64,000 nt of DNA. Source: Pontivivens marinum (GTDB lineage: Bacteria > Pseudomonadota > Alphaproteobacteria > Rhodobacterales > Rhodobacteraceae). Numbering within the stretch: the stretch's first letter is position 1; each line of letters opens with the position of its first letter. The position numbers and the translations under genes were made by a program. The stretch spans positions 434,001 through 498,000 of the forward strand of contig NZ_OCTN01000002.1 of assembly GCF_900231835.1 (NCBI RefSeq). The letters are read 5' to 3'. This document shows, piece after piece, positions 1-7,534 of this stretch. The notes beneath the pieces were generated by a model that did no database searches, was not told the origin of the DNA, and saw nothing but the letters and a program-made list of their open reading frames with translations.

Positions 1-121
1 TCACTTTGTTCTGCGTGAAAAACTACCTGAAATAAGCATAGACCAACTGCAATCTGTCACGGGTGCTGAACTGCATCTGGACGGCAATGTTGGCGATCTC
101 ATTGTACCGGAGGATATTTGA
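1..121 (+). CDS. pcaJ: 3-oxoacid CoA-transferase subunit B, C-terminal end (partial)
   Basis: An open frame enters from the left edge and stops at TGA 119-121, giving about 39 C-terminal residues that end in GDLIVPEDI. The fragment has the look of the C-terminus of the beta subunit of 3-oxoadipate/3-oxoacid CoA-transferase (a run like VLREKLPEIS followed by a short VTGAELHLD segment). Its stop overlaps the ATG of the next gene (TGATG), so the two are translationally coupled. A thiolase of the PcaF type directly downstream fits the common pcaI-pcaJ-pcaF order, in which the transferase makes 3-oxoadipyl-CoA from succinyl-CoA and the thiolase cleaves it. The pathway assignment rests mainly on this neighbour, because only the tail of the protein is visible. 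Confidence 0.7.
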   Translation, partial: HFVLREKLPEISIDQLQSVTGAELHLDGNVGDLIVPEDI

Positions 122-1320
122 TGAGCGACGTATATATCTGTGACTATATTCGAACACCTATTGGCCGCTATGCAGGTGGGCTTTCCGGCGTTCGGGCCGA
201 TGATCTCGGCGCAATCCCGCTACGGGCCCTCGCGAAGCGGAACCCGAACATGGATATGGCCGCAATTGACGAGGTTATCTTTGGTTGCGCAAATCAGGCG
301 GGCGAGGATAACCGCAATGTCGCGCGCATGTCCGTGCTGTTGGCCGACTATCCGCAGGCTGTACCCGCAACCACGATGAACCGGTTATGTGGCTCGGGCA
401 TGGACGCGATCATTACAGCGGCGCGCGCGATCAAATCCGGCGAAGCGGAACTGATCATTGCAGGCGGAGTCGAGAGTATGTCCCGTGCGCCCTTTGTTAT
501 GCCCAAGGCGAACAGCGCGTTTTCGCGCTCAACCGAAGTGCATGACACAACCATAGGGTGGCGGTTTGTAAACAAGTTGATGCAGGACCAGTACGGCGTC
601 GACTCCATGCCCGAAACGGCTGAAAACGTGGCCGAAGACTTCTCAATCAGCCGCGAGGATCAGGACCGGTTCGCATTACGCTCGCAGCAACGTGCAGGCG
701 CCGCGCAGGAAAGCGGCCGACTGGCGCGTGAAATTACTCCGGTCGAGATCCCGCAGCGCAAGGGCGATCCTGTTGTGATTTCAATGGACGAGCATTTGCG
801 GCCCTCGACCACGTTCGAGGCGCTGCAAAAGCTGCGTGCCTTTGTCAAAGCGGACGGCACCATCACGGCGGGCAATGCGTCCGGTGTAAATGATGGCGCG
901 GCGGCTGTGGTCCTTGCAACGAAGGAAGCAGCGGAGAAGCACGGCCTGACACCAATTGCCAAGGTTTTAGGTGGCGCGACGGCTGGTGTCGCACCACGGA
1001 TCATGGGGTTCGGTCCTGCACCGGCTTCCAAAAAACTGATGGAGCGGCTTGGGTTGAAGCAGCAGGATTTCGCTGTGATCGAGCTGAACGAAGCATTCGC
1101 GTCGCAGGGGCTTGCCACTCTGCGTGACTTGGGGATTGCTGATGACGACCCTCGGGTGAACGCGAATGGCGGTGCAATCGCATTGGGCCACCCGCTGGGC
1201 ATGTCCGGAGTTCGGATTACAGGAACGGCAATGCTGGATCTGGCGCCGGGTGAAATGAGCCTTTCCACCATGTGTATTGGGGTTGGACAGGGCATCGCCA
1301 TTGCATTGCAAGCAGTTTAG
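121..1320 (+). CDS. pcaF: Beta-ketoadipyl-CoA thiolase (acetyl-CoA acyltransferase family)
   Basis: A 399-residue thiolase, the usual family length. It should cleave 3-oxoadipyl-CoA with CoA to succinyl-CoA and acetyl-CoA, the last step of the beta-ketoadipate pathway for aromatic compounds. The nucleophilic cysteine lies in NRLCGSG (Cys90), the catalytic histidine in GHPLG near residue 355, and the second catalytic cysteine in MCIGVGQG near 385; the last motif is usually CIGGGQG, so one glycine is valine here. The segment YGVDSMPETAENVAE is characteristic of PcaF-type thiolases rather than general acetoacetyl-CoA thiolases. The ATG at 121 overlaps the upstream stop and is preferred to the in-frame TTG just before it. 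A hairpin follows the gene. Confidence 0.9.
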   Translation: MSDVYICDYIRTPIGRYAGGLSGVRADDLGAIPLRALAKRNPNMDMAAIDEVIFGCANQAGEDNRNVARMSVLLADYPQAVPATTMNRLCGSGMDAIITAARAIKSGEAELIIAGGVESMSRAPFVMPKANSAFSRSTEVHDTTIGWRFVNKLMQDQYGVDSMPETAENVAEDFSISREDQDRFALRSQQRAGAAQESGRLAREITPVEIPQRKGDPVVISMDEHLRPSTTFEALQKLRAFVKADGTITAGNASGVNDGAAAVVLATKEAAEKHGLTPIAKVLGGATAGVAPRIMGFGPAPASKKLMERLGLKQQDFAVIELNEAFASQGLATLRDLGIADDDPRVNANGGAIALGHPLGMSGVRITGTAMLDLAPGEMSLSTMCIGVGQGIAIALQAV

Positions 1321-1389
1321 ACGATATATCTCCTGAAATTAACATAAGAACGATTATCATGCGCAGTTAATTAGGAGCGATATTTTTGC

Positions 1390-1415
1390 GGCGATGCTGA
1401 AGGGTCAGCATCGCC
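1390..1415. terminator. Bidirectional hairpin terminator between convergent pcaF and adhC
   Basis: A perfect 10-bp inverted repeat, GGCGATGCTG and CAGCATCGCC, with a 6-nt loop lies between the convergent stops at 1320 and 1435. On the plus strand it is followed by ACAGTTTTAA and on the minus strand by GCAAAAATA, so it could end transcription from both sides. Confidence 0.75.
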
Positions 1416-1434
1416 ACAGTTTTAACTGGCCAGA

Positions 1435-2550
1435 TCAGAACTCGACAACGGCCCGAATGGATTTGCCCTCATGCATCAGGTCGAAGCCGTGGTTGATTTC
1501 ATCCAGCGTCAGTTTGTGAGTGATCATCGGATCGATCTCAACTTTCCCCGACATGTACCAATCAACGATCTTGGGCACGTCTGTACGCCCCTTTGCACCA
1601 CCAAAGGCTGTTCCGCGCCAAACGCGACCTGTGACCAGTTGGAACGGACGGGTCGAGATTTCGGCACCAGCCGCAGCAACGCCGATGACGATGCTCTCAC
1701 CCCAGCCCTTATGCGCGGCCTCTAGCGCCTGACGCATAACCGTTGTGTTGCCTGTTGCGTCGAAGGTGTAATCCGCGCCGCCGCCGGTCAGCTCGACCAG
1801 ATGCGCGACCAGATCACCCTCAACCTTGCTGGGGTTCACGAAATCGGTCATGCCGAAATAGCGGCTCATTTCCTCTTTATCGTCGTTCAGATCAACGCCG
1901 ACGATCTGATCCGCACCGGCCATGCGCAGGCCCTGAATAACGTTCAGGCCAATGCCGCCCAATCCGAACACAACGCAGCGCGCGCCGATCTCAACCTTAG
2001 CCGTGTTGATAACCGCGCCGATGCCTGTGGTGACGCCGCAACCGATATAGCAAATCTTGTCAAATGGCGCGTCCTTGCGGACCTTGGCCAATGCGATTTC
2101 AGGCACAACCGTGTGGTTCGCGAAGGTCGAACAGCCCATGTAGTGATAAATGGGCGTGCCATCCAGCATCGAGAAGCGGGTCGTACCATCGGGCAGCAGC
2201 CCCTGCCCCTGCGTGACGCGGATCGCCTGACACAGGTTGGTTTTGCCCGATAGGCAATATTCACACTGGCGGCATTCAGGTGTGTAGAGCGGGATCACAT
2301 GGTCACCGACCTCAAGAGTGGTGACGCCTTCACCGACCTCCATCACGATGCCTGCGCCCTCATGACCCAGAATTGTTGGGAAAATACCCTCTGGATCAGC
2401 ACCGGAGCGGGTGAATTCATCGGTATGGCAAAGGCCGGTCGCCTTCATCTCAATCAGGACTTCCCCCCATTTGGGGCCCTCAAGATTGACCTCCATAACC
2501 TCCAGCGGTTTTCCGGCGGCGACTGCGACGGCGGCACGGGTTCTCATCAT
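1435..2550 (-). CDS. adhC: S-(hydroxymethyl)glutathione dehydrogenase / class III alcohol dehydrogenase
   Basis: A zinc-dependent medium-chain dehydrogenase of 371 residues that oxidises S-hydroxymethylglutathione, the spontaneous adduct of formaldehyde and glutathione, with NAD+; members also reduce S-nitrosoglutathione. Catalytic zinc ligands are visible in GLCHTDE (Cys about 40) and GHEGAG (His about 62). The structural-zinc cysteines are in ECRQCEYCLSGKTNLC (92, 95, 98, 106). The NAD-binding GLGGIGLNV follows near 200. The class III hallmarks are strong, including YTPECRQC and IYHYMGCSTFANHTVVPEIALAKV split across the domain junction. Two ATGs lie in tandem at the start; the first has AAGGA six bases upstream. 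No esterase (fghA) or glutathione-formaldehyde activating gene is adjacent. Also called frmA or flhA in relatives. Confidence 0.93.
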   Translation of the reverse strand: MMRTRAAVAVAAGKPLEVMEVNLEGPKWGEVLIEMKATGLCHTDEFTRSGADPEGIFPTILGHEGAGIVMEVGEGVTTLEVGDHVIPLYTPECRQCEYCLSGKTNLCQAIRVTQGQGLLPDGTTRFSMLDGTPIYHYMGCSTFANHTVVPEIALAKVRKDAPFDKICYIGCGVTTGIGAVINTAKVEIGARCVVFGLGGIGLNVIQGLRMAGADQIVGVDLNDDKEEMSRYFGMTDFVNPSKVEGDLVAHLVELTGGGADYTFDATGNTTVMRQALEAAHKGWGESIVIGVAAAGAEISTRPFQLVTGRVWRGTAFGGAKGRTDVPKIVDWYMSGKVEIDPMITHKLTLDEINHGFDLMHEGKSIRAVVEF

Positions 2551-2915
2551 GGGATATCCTTACATAATATGCGTAGGCTTACTGGCTATTTGCGCAAAAA
2601 TTTAGTGGCGCGCCAAGATTCATTCAAGCAGCCACGCCATTATACGCAGAGAGGGTGTCATGCAAATTCTGAAATGCTTAGAGCTGATTGAGCGCCCGTG
2701 CACTGTGACGGGGACGTTATCTTCTATCACAGCCCTTACGATCAGCCAGCTAGCGGGTTTCACGCAATTCGGATAGAATTGCTGCAAAGAATTTACCTGC
2801 AATCCAAGGCCGCGCCATGAGTTTATGACGCTGATAAATGCGAACATTTTCGCACGCACCTAACTGCCATCCTTATAAAATTGATAACGTTAGCCCCCGC
2901 TCTGAAAGGCACGCC
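2551..2915. other. Intergenic stretch without a convincing gene
   Basis: About 365 bases between the adhC start and the hutU fragment. Short open frames exist on both strands (for example a 38-codon plus-strand frame from 2660 and a 79-codon minus-strand frame) but none resembles a known protein and none has a convincing ribosome site. The stretch must carry the adhC promoter. An AT-rich segment at 2874-2890 (CCTTATAAAATTGATAACG) precedes the hutU fragment and may be its old promoter. It is probably decayed coding DNA, given the pseudogenes next to it. Confidence 0.5.
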
Positions 2916-3055
2916 ATGAGCGATTCAATCAAAAACACCCGTGACGTTTCCCCGTCACAGGTAAAGAGTTGAGCGCTAAAAGCTGGCTGATCGAAGCACC
3001 CCTGCGCATGCTGATGAACAATTTACACCCCGATTTAGCCGAAAATCCGCGAAAT
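2916..3055 (+). pseudogene. hutU: Urocanate hydratase fragment (hutU remnant), frameshifted and truncated
   Basis: From ATG 2916 the frame reads [18 protein letters not shown] and stops at TGA 2970-2972. A second frame starting at 2969 then reads [18 protein letters not shown] followed by LHPDLAENP. Joined, these match the highly conserved N-terminus of urocanate hydratase (KNTRDV, then [17 protein letters not shown]), the second enzyme of histidine degradation. After AENP the similarity fades, and about 15 bases later comes the stop codon of the opposite-strand Rieske gene. Only about 45 of roughly 555 residues survive, with one frameshift, so the gene cannot be functional. It marks a deletion or insertion junction close to 3055. 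Confidence 0.8.
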
Positions 3056-3067
3056 CCAGCGGTTGTT

Positions 3068-4108
3068 TTACTGGCTCATCTTGGCGTCAACCATCGCTTC
3101 CTCTGCGATCATCGCCTCCAACTGTCGGCGGAACCGTAATTGGCCCGCATCGATGCCAAGATCGATATGGGGCGAGGTTTTTTCCTGCATACCTATCTGA
3201 ACCTGATCCAGCACGGCGCGATCCTCCTCAAAAGCGTCGCGGACATCCTTGCTCATCATCGCGGACAGTTCCGCATCATCAGGGCGGATATTGCGCAGCT
3301 GGAACCAGTAATAGCGTGTTTCATTTTCGGTCGTCGGGGTCATGAAGTTATAGCTGTCCATGACAAAGGTATTTTTATGTAGCGTTCCATCCACGCCACC
3401 GGTTCCCGCAGGGGTAAACACGGCGCGGATCAGGGCGTGGCTGGGATAGCGGACCTCGTAATGCTGTAGGCGATCGCAATTGCCCTCAAACTCTACCACC
3501 TTTTTGTAAAACGGGGCGGGTTCGTGATCCATCATCCAGCGATGCACGATGATACCAGCATCAGTTTTAGTGACGCGCAGCGGGGTGTCCTTCGTCGCTG
3601 GCGCGGCAAAGGAGGATTGGTGCACCCATGCGACATGAGTCGGGTCCAGCAGGTTGTCGCACATCAGCAGATAGTTGCAGTTCAGCTCCATCGCGGCGCC
3701 GCGGTTGATCCCCCAGTCGGGGCTGTCGAAATTCGGAATGTCGATGATATCCTCGACATCTGCGATGGCCGCATTGCCCATCCAGATCCAGATCAGGCCG
3801 TATTTTTCATGTACCGGATAGGGCCGCACCCGCGCCGCCGATGGAATACGCCCGCCACCCGGTGCCCAAACGCATTGCCCCGCACAATCAAAGGTCAGCC
3901 CGTGATAACCGCATTCGACATTGTCGCCCTTAATCCGGCCCTTGGACAAAGGTAGCTTACGGTGGGGGCAGGCATCCTCCATCGCGATGACTTCGTCGTC
4001 ACTGTTGCGAAACATGCAGATTTTTTCGCCGAGCACTTTTACTTGCTGTAACTCATTGACGATCTCGTCGCTCCAGGCGGCGACATACCATGCATTTTTC
4101 AGAAACAT
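3068..4108 (-). CDS. Rieske non-heme iron oxygenase, vanillate O-demethylase (VanA)-like
   Basis: A 346-residue oxygenase component. The N-terminal Rieske [2Fe-2S] domain has CPHR (Cys47, His49) and CGYHG (Cys66, His69), the C-X-H...C-X2-H pattern. The catalytic domain shows the mononuclear iron motif [14 protein letters not shown], with two histidines and an upstream Asp that bridges subunits. Length and the single-subunit layout fit the VanA/phthalate-oxygenase group, which demethylates or hydroxylates small aromatic acids using electrons from a separate reductase. No reductase (VanB-like) gene lies in the window, so the partner must be encoded elsewhere. The gene is flanked by a hutU remnant and a broken LysR gene, both signs of local rearrangement. 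The substrate cannot be told from sequence. Confidence 0.8.
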   Translation of the reverse strand: MFLKNAWYVAAWSDEIVNELQQVKVLGEKICMFRNSDDEVIAMEDACPHRKLPLSKGRIKGDNVECGYHGLTFDCAGQCVWAPGGGRIPSAARVRPYPVHEKYGLIWIWMGNAAIADVEDIIDIPNFDSPDWGINRGAAMELNCNYLLMCDNLLDPTHVAWVHQSSFAAPATKDTPLRVTKTDAGIIVHRWMMDHEPAPFYKKVVEFEGNCDRLQHYEVRYPSHALIRAVFTPAGTGGVDGTLHKNTFVMDSYNFMTPTTENETRYYWFQLRNIRPDDAELSAMMSKDVRDAFEEDRAVLDQVQIGMQEKTSPHIDLGIDAGQLRFRRQLEAMIAEEAMVDAKMSQ

Positions 4109-4217
4109 ATGACTTCCTAGCTAACGTGTTCGGTGTCTGGCTGGTCACATCATAGGTCGGGCGTGGCGGTAATGAAACCAGAGCGACGGCCTACTTTTGT
4201 TTAGTAAAGCTAATTAA

Positions 4218-4724
4218 TCAGGCTGCGGCCTCAGCCAGAATCCAGTTGAGCAAATTGCGTGGTTTCTCATTTTCCAGCATCATTGGACCCCGGAAAATGT
4301 AATAGGGTTCTGGCATGGGTAGCGATTTTTGCGATATCCGCACCAGCCGCCCTAGGTTCAGATCAACCGAGGCAAAGGATAGCTGCGCTAGGGCAACACC
4401 CTGGCCCGCCGCCACGGCCTCCAATGCGGAGCTGGAGAGCGAATGCACCGAGGTCGGTTTGTGTTTCGGCGCGGACAGGCACTGCGCTTGCAACCATGTG
4501 CCCAGCCGAGATCATTGCGTGATAGGACTTTGCCATGGGCACCAATGCGGCGCGGCGTCCGTCCTTCATGATCAATGGCATCTGCAATTGAGCCTCAATC
4601 AGCTTGATCTGCTGACTGCACCGGCTGTTACGCCCAGCTCTCGCGCTGCTGAATTTACGGAGCCGAGTCTGCCAAAGCTTTCAAATGCCTGCATGGCACG
4701 AAGTGAGGGGAGGATAGATTGCAT
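4218..4724 (-). pseudogene. LysR-family transcriptional regulator, frameshifted with internal deletion
   Basis: Starting at ATG 4724 (minus strand) the frame reads MQSILPSLRAMQAFESFG and continues through a helix-turn-helix (SAARELGVTAGAVSR) to an early stop. A shifted frame carries on with QIKLIEAQLQMPLIMKDGR, the usual LysR wing region. A third frame (4218-4493) holds the typical GcvA-like C-terminus, with ALEAVAAGQGVALAQLSF and PEPYYIFRG. The whole remnant is 507 bases against about 900 for an intact gene, so roughly 130 codons of the effector domain are missing as well. It is on the same strand as, and just upstream of, the Rieske oxygenase gene and may once have regulated it. Confidence 0.85.
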
Positions 4725-4861
4725 AAATATCCTAAAGGATTTCGCGCCAAACCAGTCGATATAGTGGCGGGATGATGCCTTAGAATTTGTAATCTGTCAC
4801 GATTGTTGCCGCCCCTACCGACGCCATGCCTGGCAGCGTCGGTAGGGTAAATTCATGTGTG

Positions 4862-5644
4862 CTAAGGCTTCTGACAGACCAGCGCATAACGCCGCTCCGC
4901 GCTTTGCCGCAACCGTTCGGGTAGTGGGTGCCCACGCATTCCGGCCCCGTATAGACGTGTCAGGTCGACGGGACGCACATTCACAAAGCCCGCACTTTGC
5001 AGGTCGGCGCTTAGCTCCTCAATCTCCAATCCCTTCCTATAGGGCAAGCGGCTGGAGATCGCATCATGCGTGGTTTTATTGGTCGTGCCCGGTGCGCGCT
5101 TTTGCGTGTCGATCCGGTCCGCCAACCAGTGCCGCCAGCGCAGCAGCGAGCTTTTGGTGCCCTTAAAATTCCCATCGACAACGAGCAATTTTCCACCGGG
5201 GCGCAAGACGCGCAGCCATGTTTTATAGCTGGCCAATGGATCGGTTAGGGTCCACGCCAAATGCCGTGTTATGGCCAGATCAAACGAAGCGTCAGCCAGC
5301 GGGAACATGGTTTCTGCATCGGCCTGTACAAATCGCCAATCGCGCTCTGCCAGCTTTGTCCGTGCGAAACCCAGCATCGTTTCCGAAAAATCCAGACCGG
5401 TTACCGATGCGCCAATCGAGGTCAGCGCGCGGCTAACCTCACCCGTGCCGCAGGCAATATCCAGAACCTGCTGGCCCTTCAGATCGTTCAACTCAAAGGC
5501 TGTGCGCAGGAACCGCTGCCATTCGGGCAGGCCGTATTGATCCTCGATCTTGTGCGAGGTGGACTCGTCGAAGGTTGGTGCCCGCTCGGACCAATAATCG
5601 CGGATTTCATCCTTTAAATGAACATTACTGCCATGATCCATCAT
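4862..5644 (-). CDS. Class I SAM-dependent methyltransferase in an iron ABC operon
   Basis: A 260-residue methyltransferase with the SAM-binding motif I VLDIACGTGEVS near residue 63, the motif II acidic GLDFSETML, and a post-motif LRPGGKLLVVDGNFKG typical of the UbiE/COQ5-like group. Its start overlaps the stop of the ABC ATPase upstream by 4 nt (ATGA), so it is the last gene of the siderophore-type ABC transporter operon. The coupling suggests a small-molecule substrate linked to metal uptake, such as modification or release of an imported chelator, but that is inference. Two adjacent ATGs (5644, 5641) are possible starts. Confidence 0.8.
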   Translation of the reverse strand: MMDHGSNVHLKDEIRDYWSERAPTFDESTSHKIEDQYGLPEWQRFLRTAFELNDLKGQQVLDIACGTGEVSRALTSIGASVTGLDFSETMLGFARTKLAERDWRFVQADAETMFPLADASFDLAITRHLAWTLTDPLASYKTWLRVLRPGGKLLVVDGNFKGTKSSLLRWRHWLADRIDTQKRAPGTTNKTTHDAISSRLPYRKGLEIEELSADLQSAGFVNVRPVDLTRLYGAGMRGHPLPERLRQSAERRYALVCQKP

Positions 5645-6420
5645 GCTCGTGCCTCCAGTGTAGCGTCTACAAATAGCGACCCGCGTCGCGTTGTTTCCAG
5701 TGAGGTTACGACCCCGTAGGTCTTGCCAATCTCTGGCAGGGCAAGCACCTCGGCCGGTGTACCGTCTGCGAGGATTTCGCCGCTATTGATCAGCACCAGC
5801 CGATCGCAGAACTGCGCGGCAAGGTTCAGGTCATGCAGCGCTGCCATGACGATTGTGCCGCGCCGCCGCATCTCATCCCGTACCGATCCTAGGATTGATA
5901 GCTGGTGATGCAGGTCCAGCGCGCTGGTCGGTTCATCCAGCAGCACGACACGCGGCGAGCGGACCATAGTTTGCGCGACAGCCACCATCTGTGCCTGCCC
6001 GCCGGACAGATCAGAAATCCCCCGCTCGGATAAATGCGACAGGCGCAGCGCTGCGAGAGTTTCAGACACGCGGTCGAGGTTATCATCCTGCACACGCCAA
6101 CCGGTCGTTTGTTTTAACGCAAGTAGCACGCTTTCAAACACCGTCAGGATCGCATTGCAGCCATAGGCCTGCGGCATGTAGGCCACGGCCCGCGCGCGGT
6201 CGCGCCGCCGCAAATCGGCCAGATCGGTATCGTCCAGATGAATTGATCCGCCCTTGGGTCGCAGCAATCCAGCCAACGTTTTGAACATCGTGGATTTGCC
6301 CGAAGCATTCGGCCCGATGACGCCAACGAAGTCACCGGCGGCAATGTCGGGAATGGTGATGTCACGAAGCACGACATGTCGCCCGTATCCTGCCGAGATA
6401 TTGCGCATTTCCAGCGTCAT
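5641..6420 (-). CDS. Ferric-siderophore-type ABC transporter, ATP-binding protein
   Basis: A 259-residue ATPase of the FecE/FepC/BtuD type that powers uptake through the adjacent FecCD permease. It has Walker A GPNASGKST (residues 36-44), the Q-loop region YMPQAYG, the signature LSGGQAQM, Walker B VVLLDEPTSALD and the switch histidine in ALHDLNLA. The asparagine-alanine in Walker A (GPNAS rather than GPNGS) is unusual but tolerated in the family. The start overlaps the permease stop by 4 nt and the stop overlaps the methyltransferase start by 4 nt. Substrate class (iron chelate) is inferred from family and operon. Confidence 0.9.
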   Translation of the reverse strand: MTLEMRNISAGYGRHVVLRDITIPDIAAGDFVGVIGPNASGKSTMFKTLAGLLRPKGGSIHLDDTDLADLRRRDRARAVAYMPQAYGCNAILTVFESVLLALKQTTGWRVQDDNLDRVSETLAALRLSHLSERGISDLSGGQAQMVAVAQTMVRSPRVVLLDEPTSALDLHHQLSILGSVRDEMRRRGTIVMAALHDLNLAAQFCDRLVLINSGEILADGTPAEVLALPEIGKTYGVVTSLETTRRGSLFVDATLEARA

Positions 6421-7475
6421 GACAGCTTCTCCCGCCGCGTGGACAGAATGATCGAGATAAAGACCGGCACCCCGATCAGGGCCGTGATAATCCCAATCGG
6501 GTAAATCACCCCCGGCGTGATGGATTTGGAAATGATCGAGGTCAGCGACAGCACCAGCGCACCGATCAGGGTGGAGAGCGGCAGGAAGAACCGCTGATCC
6601 TCACCCACCAGCAGCCGTGCAATATGCGGCCCGACCAGCCCGATAAACCCGACCGTTCCGACAAATGCGACCGCTGTGGCGGCCATTAGCGATATGGAAA
6701 TCAACATCTCAACCCGCAGGCGGGCCACATCAACGCCCATGCTTTCGGCTGTCGCCTCACCCATGCGCAGCGCGGTCATCGCCCATGTTCGCATCAGGCC
6801 AAAGGGCAACGCCACCGCCAGCAACAGCGCGCCGAGCCCGATTTTTTCCCAGCTTGCACGGCCTAGCGAACCCATCATCCAGAACACAATCCGGCTGATT
6901 TGATCCTCGCTGGCCATATATTGCATCAGGGCCAACAGCGCGTTGAAGGTAAAGAAGATCGCGATCCCGAACAGGATCATCGTCTCGGACCCCACCCCCT
7001 TTAGCCGCGTGGCCAACAGGATAAATCCGCAGGTGGCCAGCGCAAAGACAAAGGCATTCAGCGTCACGATCAACCCGCCAACGGCTGGGATCACCGAAAA
7101 TCCCAGCACAATCGCGAGCGACGCACCAAAGCTAGCGGCGGAGGACACGCCCAGTGTGAACGGCTCGGCCAGTGGGTTGTTCAGGATCGTCTGCATCTGC
7201 GCACCAGCCGTGGCCAGCAGGCCGCCGACAATCACCGCCGTCAGCGCGACGGGCAGACGGTAATCCCACACGATGACCTTTAGCCGTGCGCCGTGGGAAT
7301 AAGGATCGGCCAGAACTTGGGTCACGGTGGCGATGGAATAGCCCCCCGGCCCCGTCGCCACATCCACGATAAAGCTGACCAGCAGGCATAGCGTCACCAC
7401 CAGCAACATCAGATAGCGCCGTCGAGTATGCGCGCCATAGCGCACGCGCAGCCCGTGGGCTGTTATGTCAGTCAT
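6417..7475 (-). CDS. Ferric-siderophore-type ABC transporter permease (FecCD family)
   Basis: A polytopic permease of 352 residues with about ten hydrophobic segments and FecCD hallmarks: RLPVALTAVIVGGLLATAGA, NNPLAEPFTLGVSSAASFG and the cytoplasmic coupling segment GEATAESMGVDVARLR, then GFIGLVGPHIARLLVGEDQR. A longer reading begins with TTG at 7538, right at the binding-protein stop. The ATG at 7475 is preferred because GGAGAA sits just upstream, the extra residues look non-natural, and the 62-nt gap contains a strong hairpin that would otherwise be coding. Confidence 0.88.
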   Translation of the reverse strand: MTDITAHGLRVRYGAHTRRRYLMLLVVTLCLLVSFIVDVATGPGGYSIATVTQVLADPYSHGARLKVIVWDYRLPVALTAVIVGGLLATAGAQMQTILNNPLAEPFTLGVSSAASFGASLAIVLGFSVIPAVGGLIVTLNAFVFALATCGFILLATRLKGVGSETMILFGIAIFFTFNALLALMQYMASEDQISRIVFWMMGSLGRASWEKIGLGALLLAVALPFGLMRTWAMTALRMGEATAESMGVDVARLRVEMLISISLMAATAVAFVGTVGFIGLVGPHIARLLVGEDQRFFLPLSTLIGALVLSLTSIISKSITPGVIYPIGIITALIGVPVFISIILSTRREKLS

Positions 7476-7499
7476 GGGGTTCTCCGCAAATTTGCCGAG

Positions 7500-7526
7500 C
7501 GCGCGCGGGGATAAATCCCGCGCGCG
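7500..7526 (-). promoter_or_regulatory. Intercistronic hairpin between binding-protein and permease genes
   Basis: A 10-bp GC-only stem (CGCGCGCGGG with CCCGCGCGCG) and a 7-nt loop (GATAAAT) fall in the 59 nt between the binding-protein stop (7535) and the permease ATG (7475). There is no T-tract. In binding-protein operons such hairpins often stabilise the upstream mRNA or reduce read-through, so that the periplasmic protein is made in excess; that role is inferred here. Confidence 0.6.
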
Positions 7527-7534
7527 TCGCTGGC

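Noticed and set aside
660-1301. 213-codon minus-strand open frame inside pcaF
   Set aside because: Antisense to a strongly conserved thiolase and lacking protein-like features; a shadow of high-GC codon bias.
2299-2691. 130-codon plus-strand open frame overlapping the adhC start
   Set aside because: Most of it is antisense to adhC and the rest is intergenic; no recognisable domain.
2620-2859. 79-codon minus-strand open frame in the gap
   Set aside because: No ribosome site, no familiar sequence, and adjacent DNA contains decayed genes.
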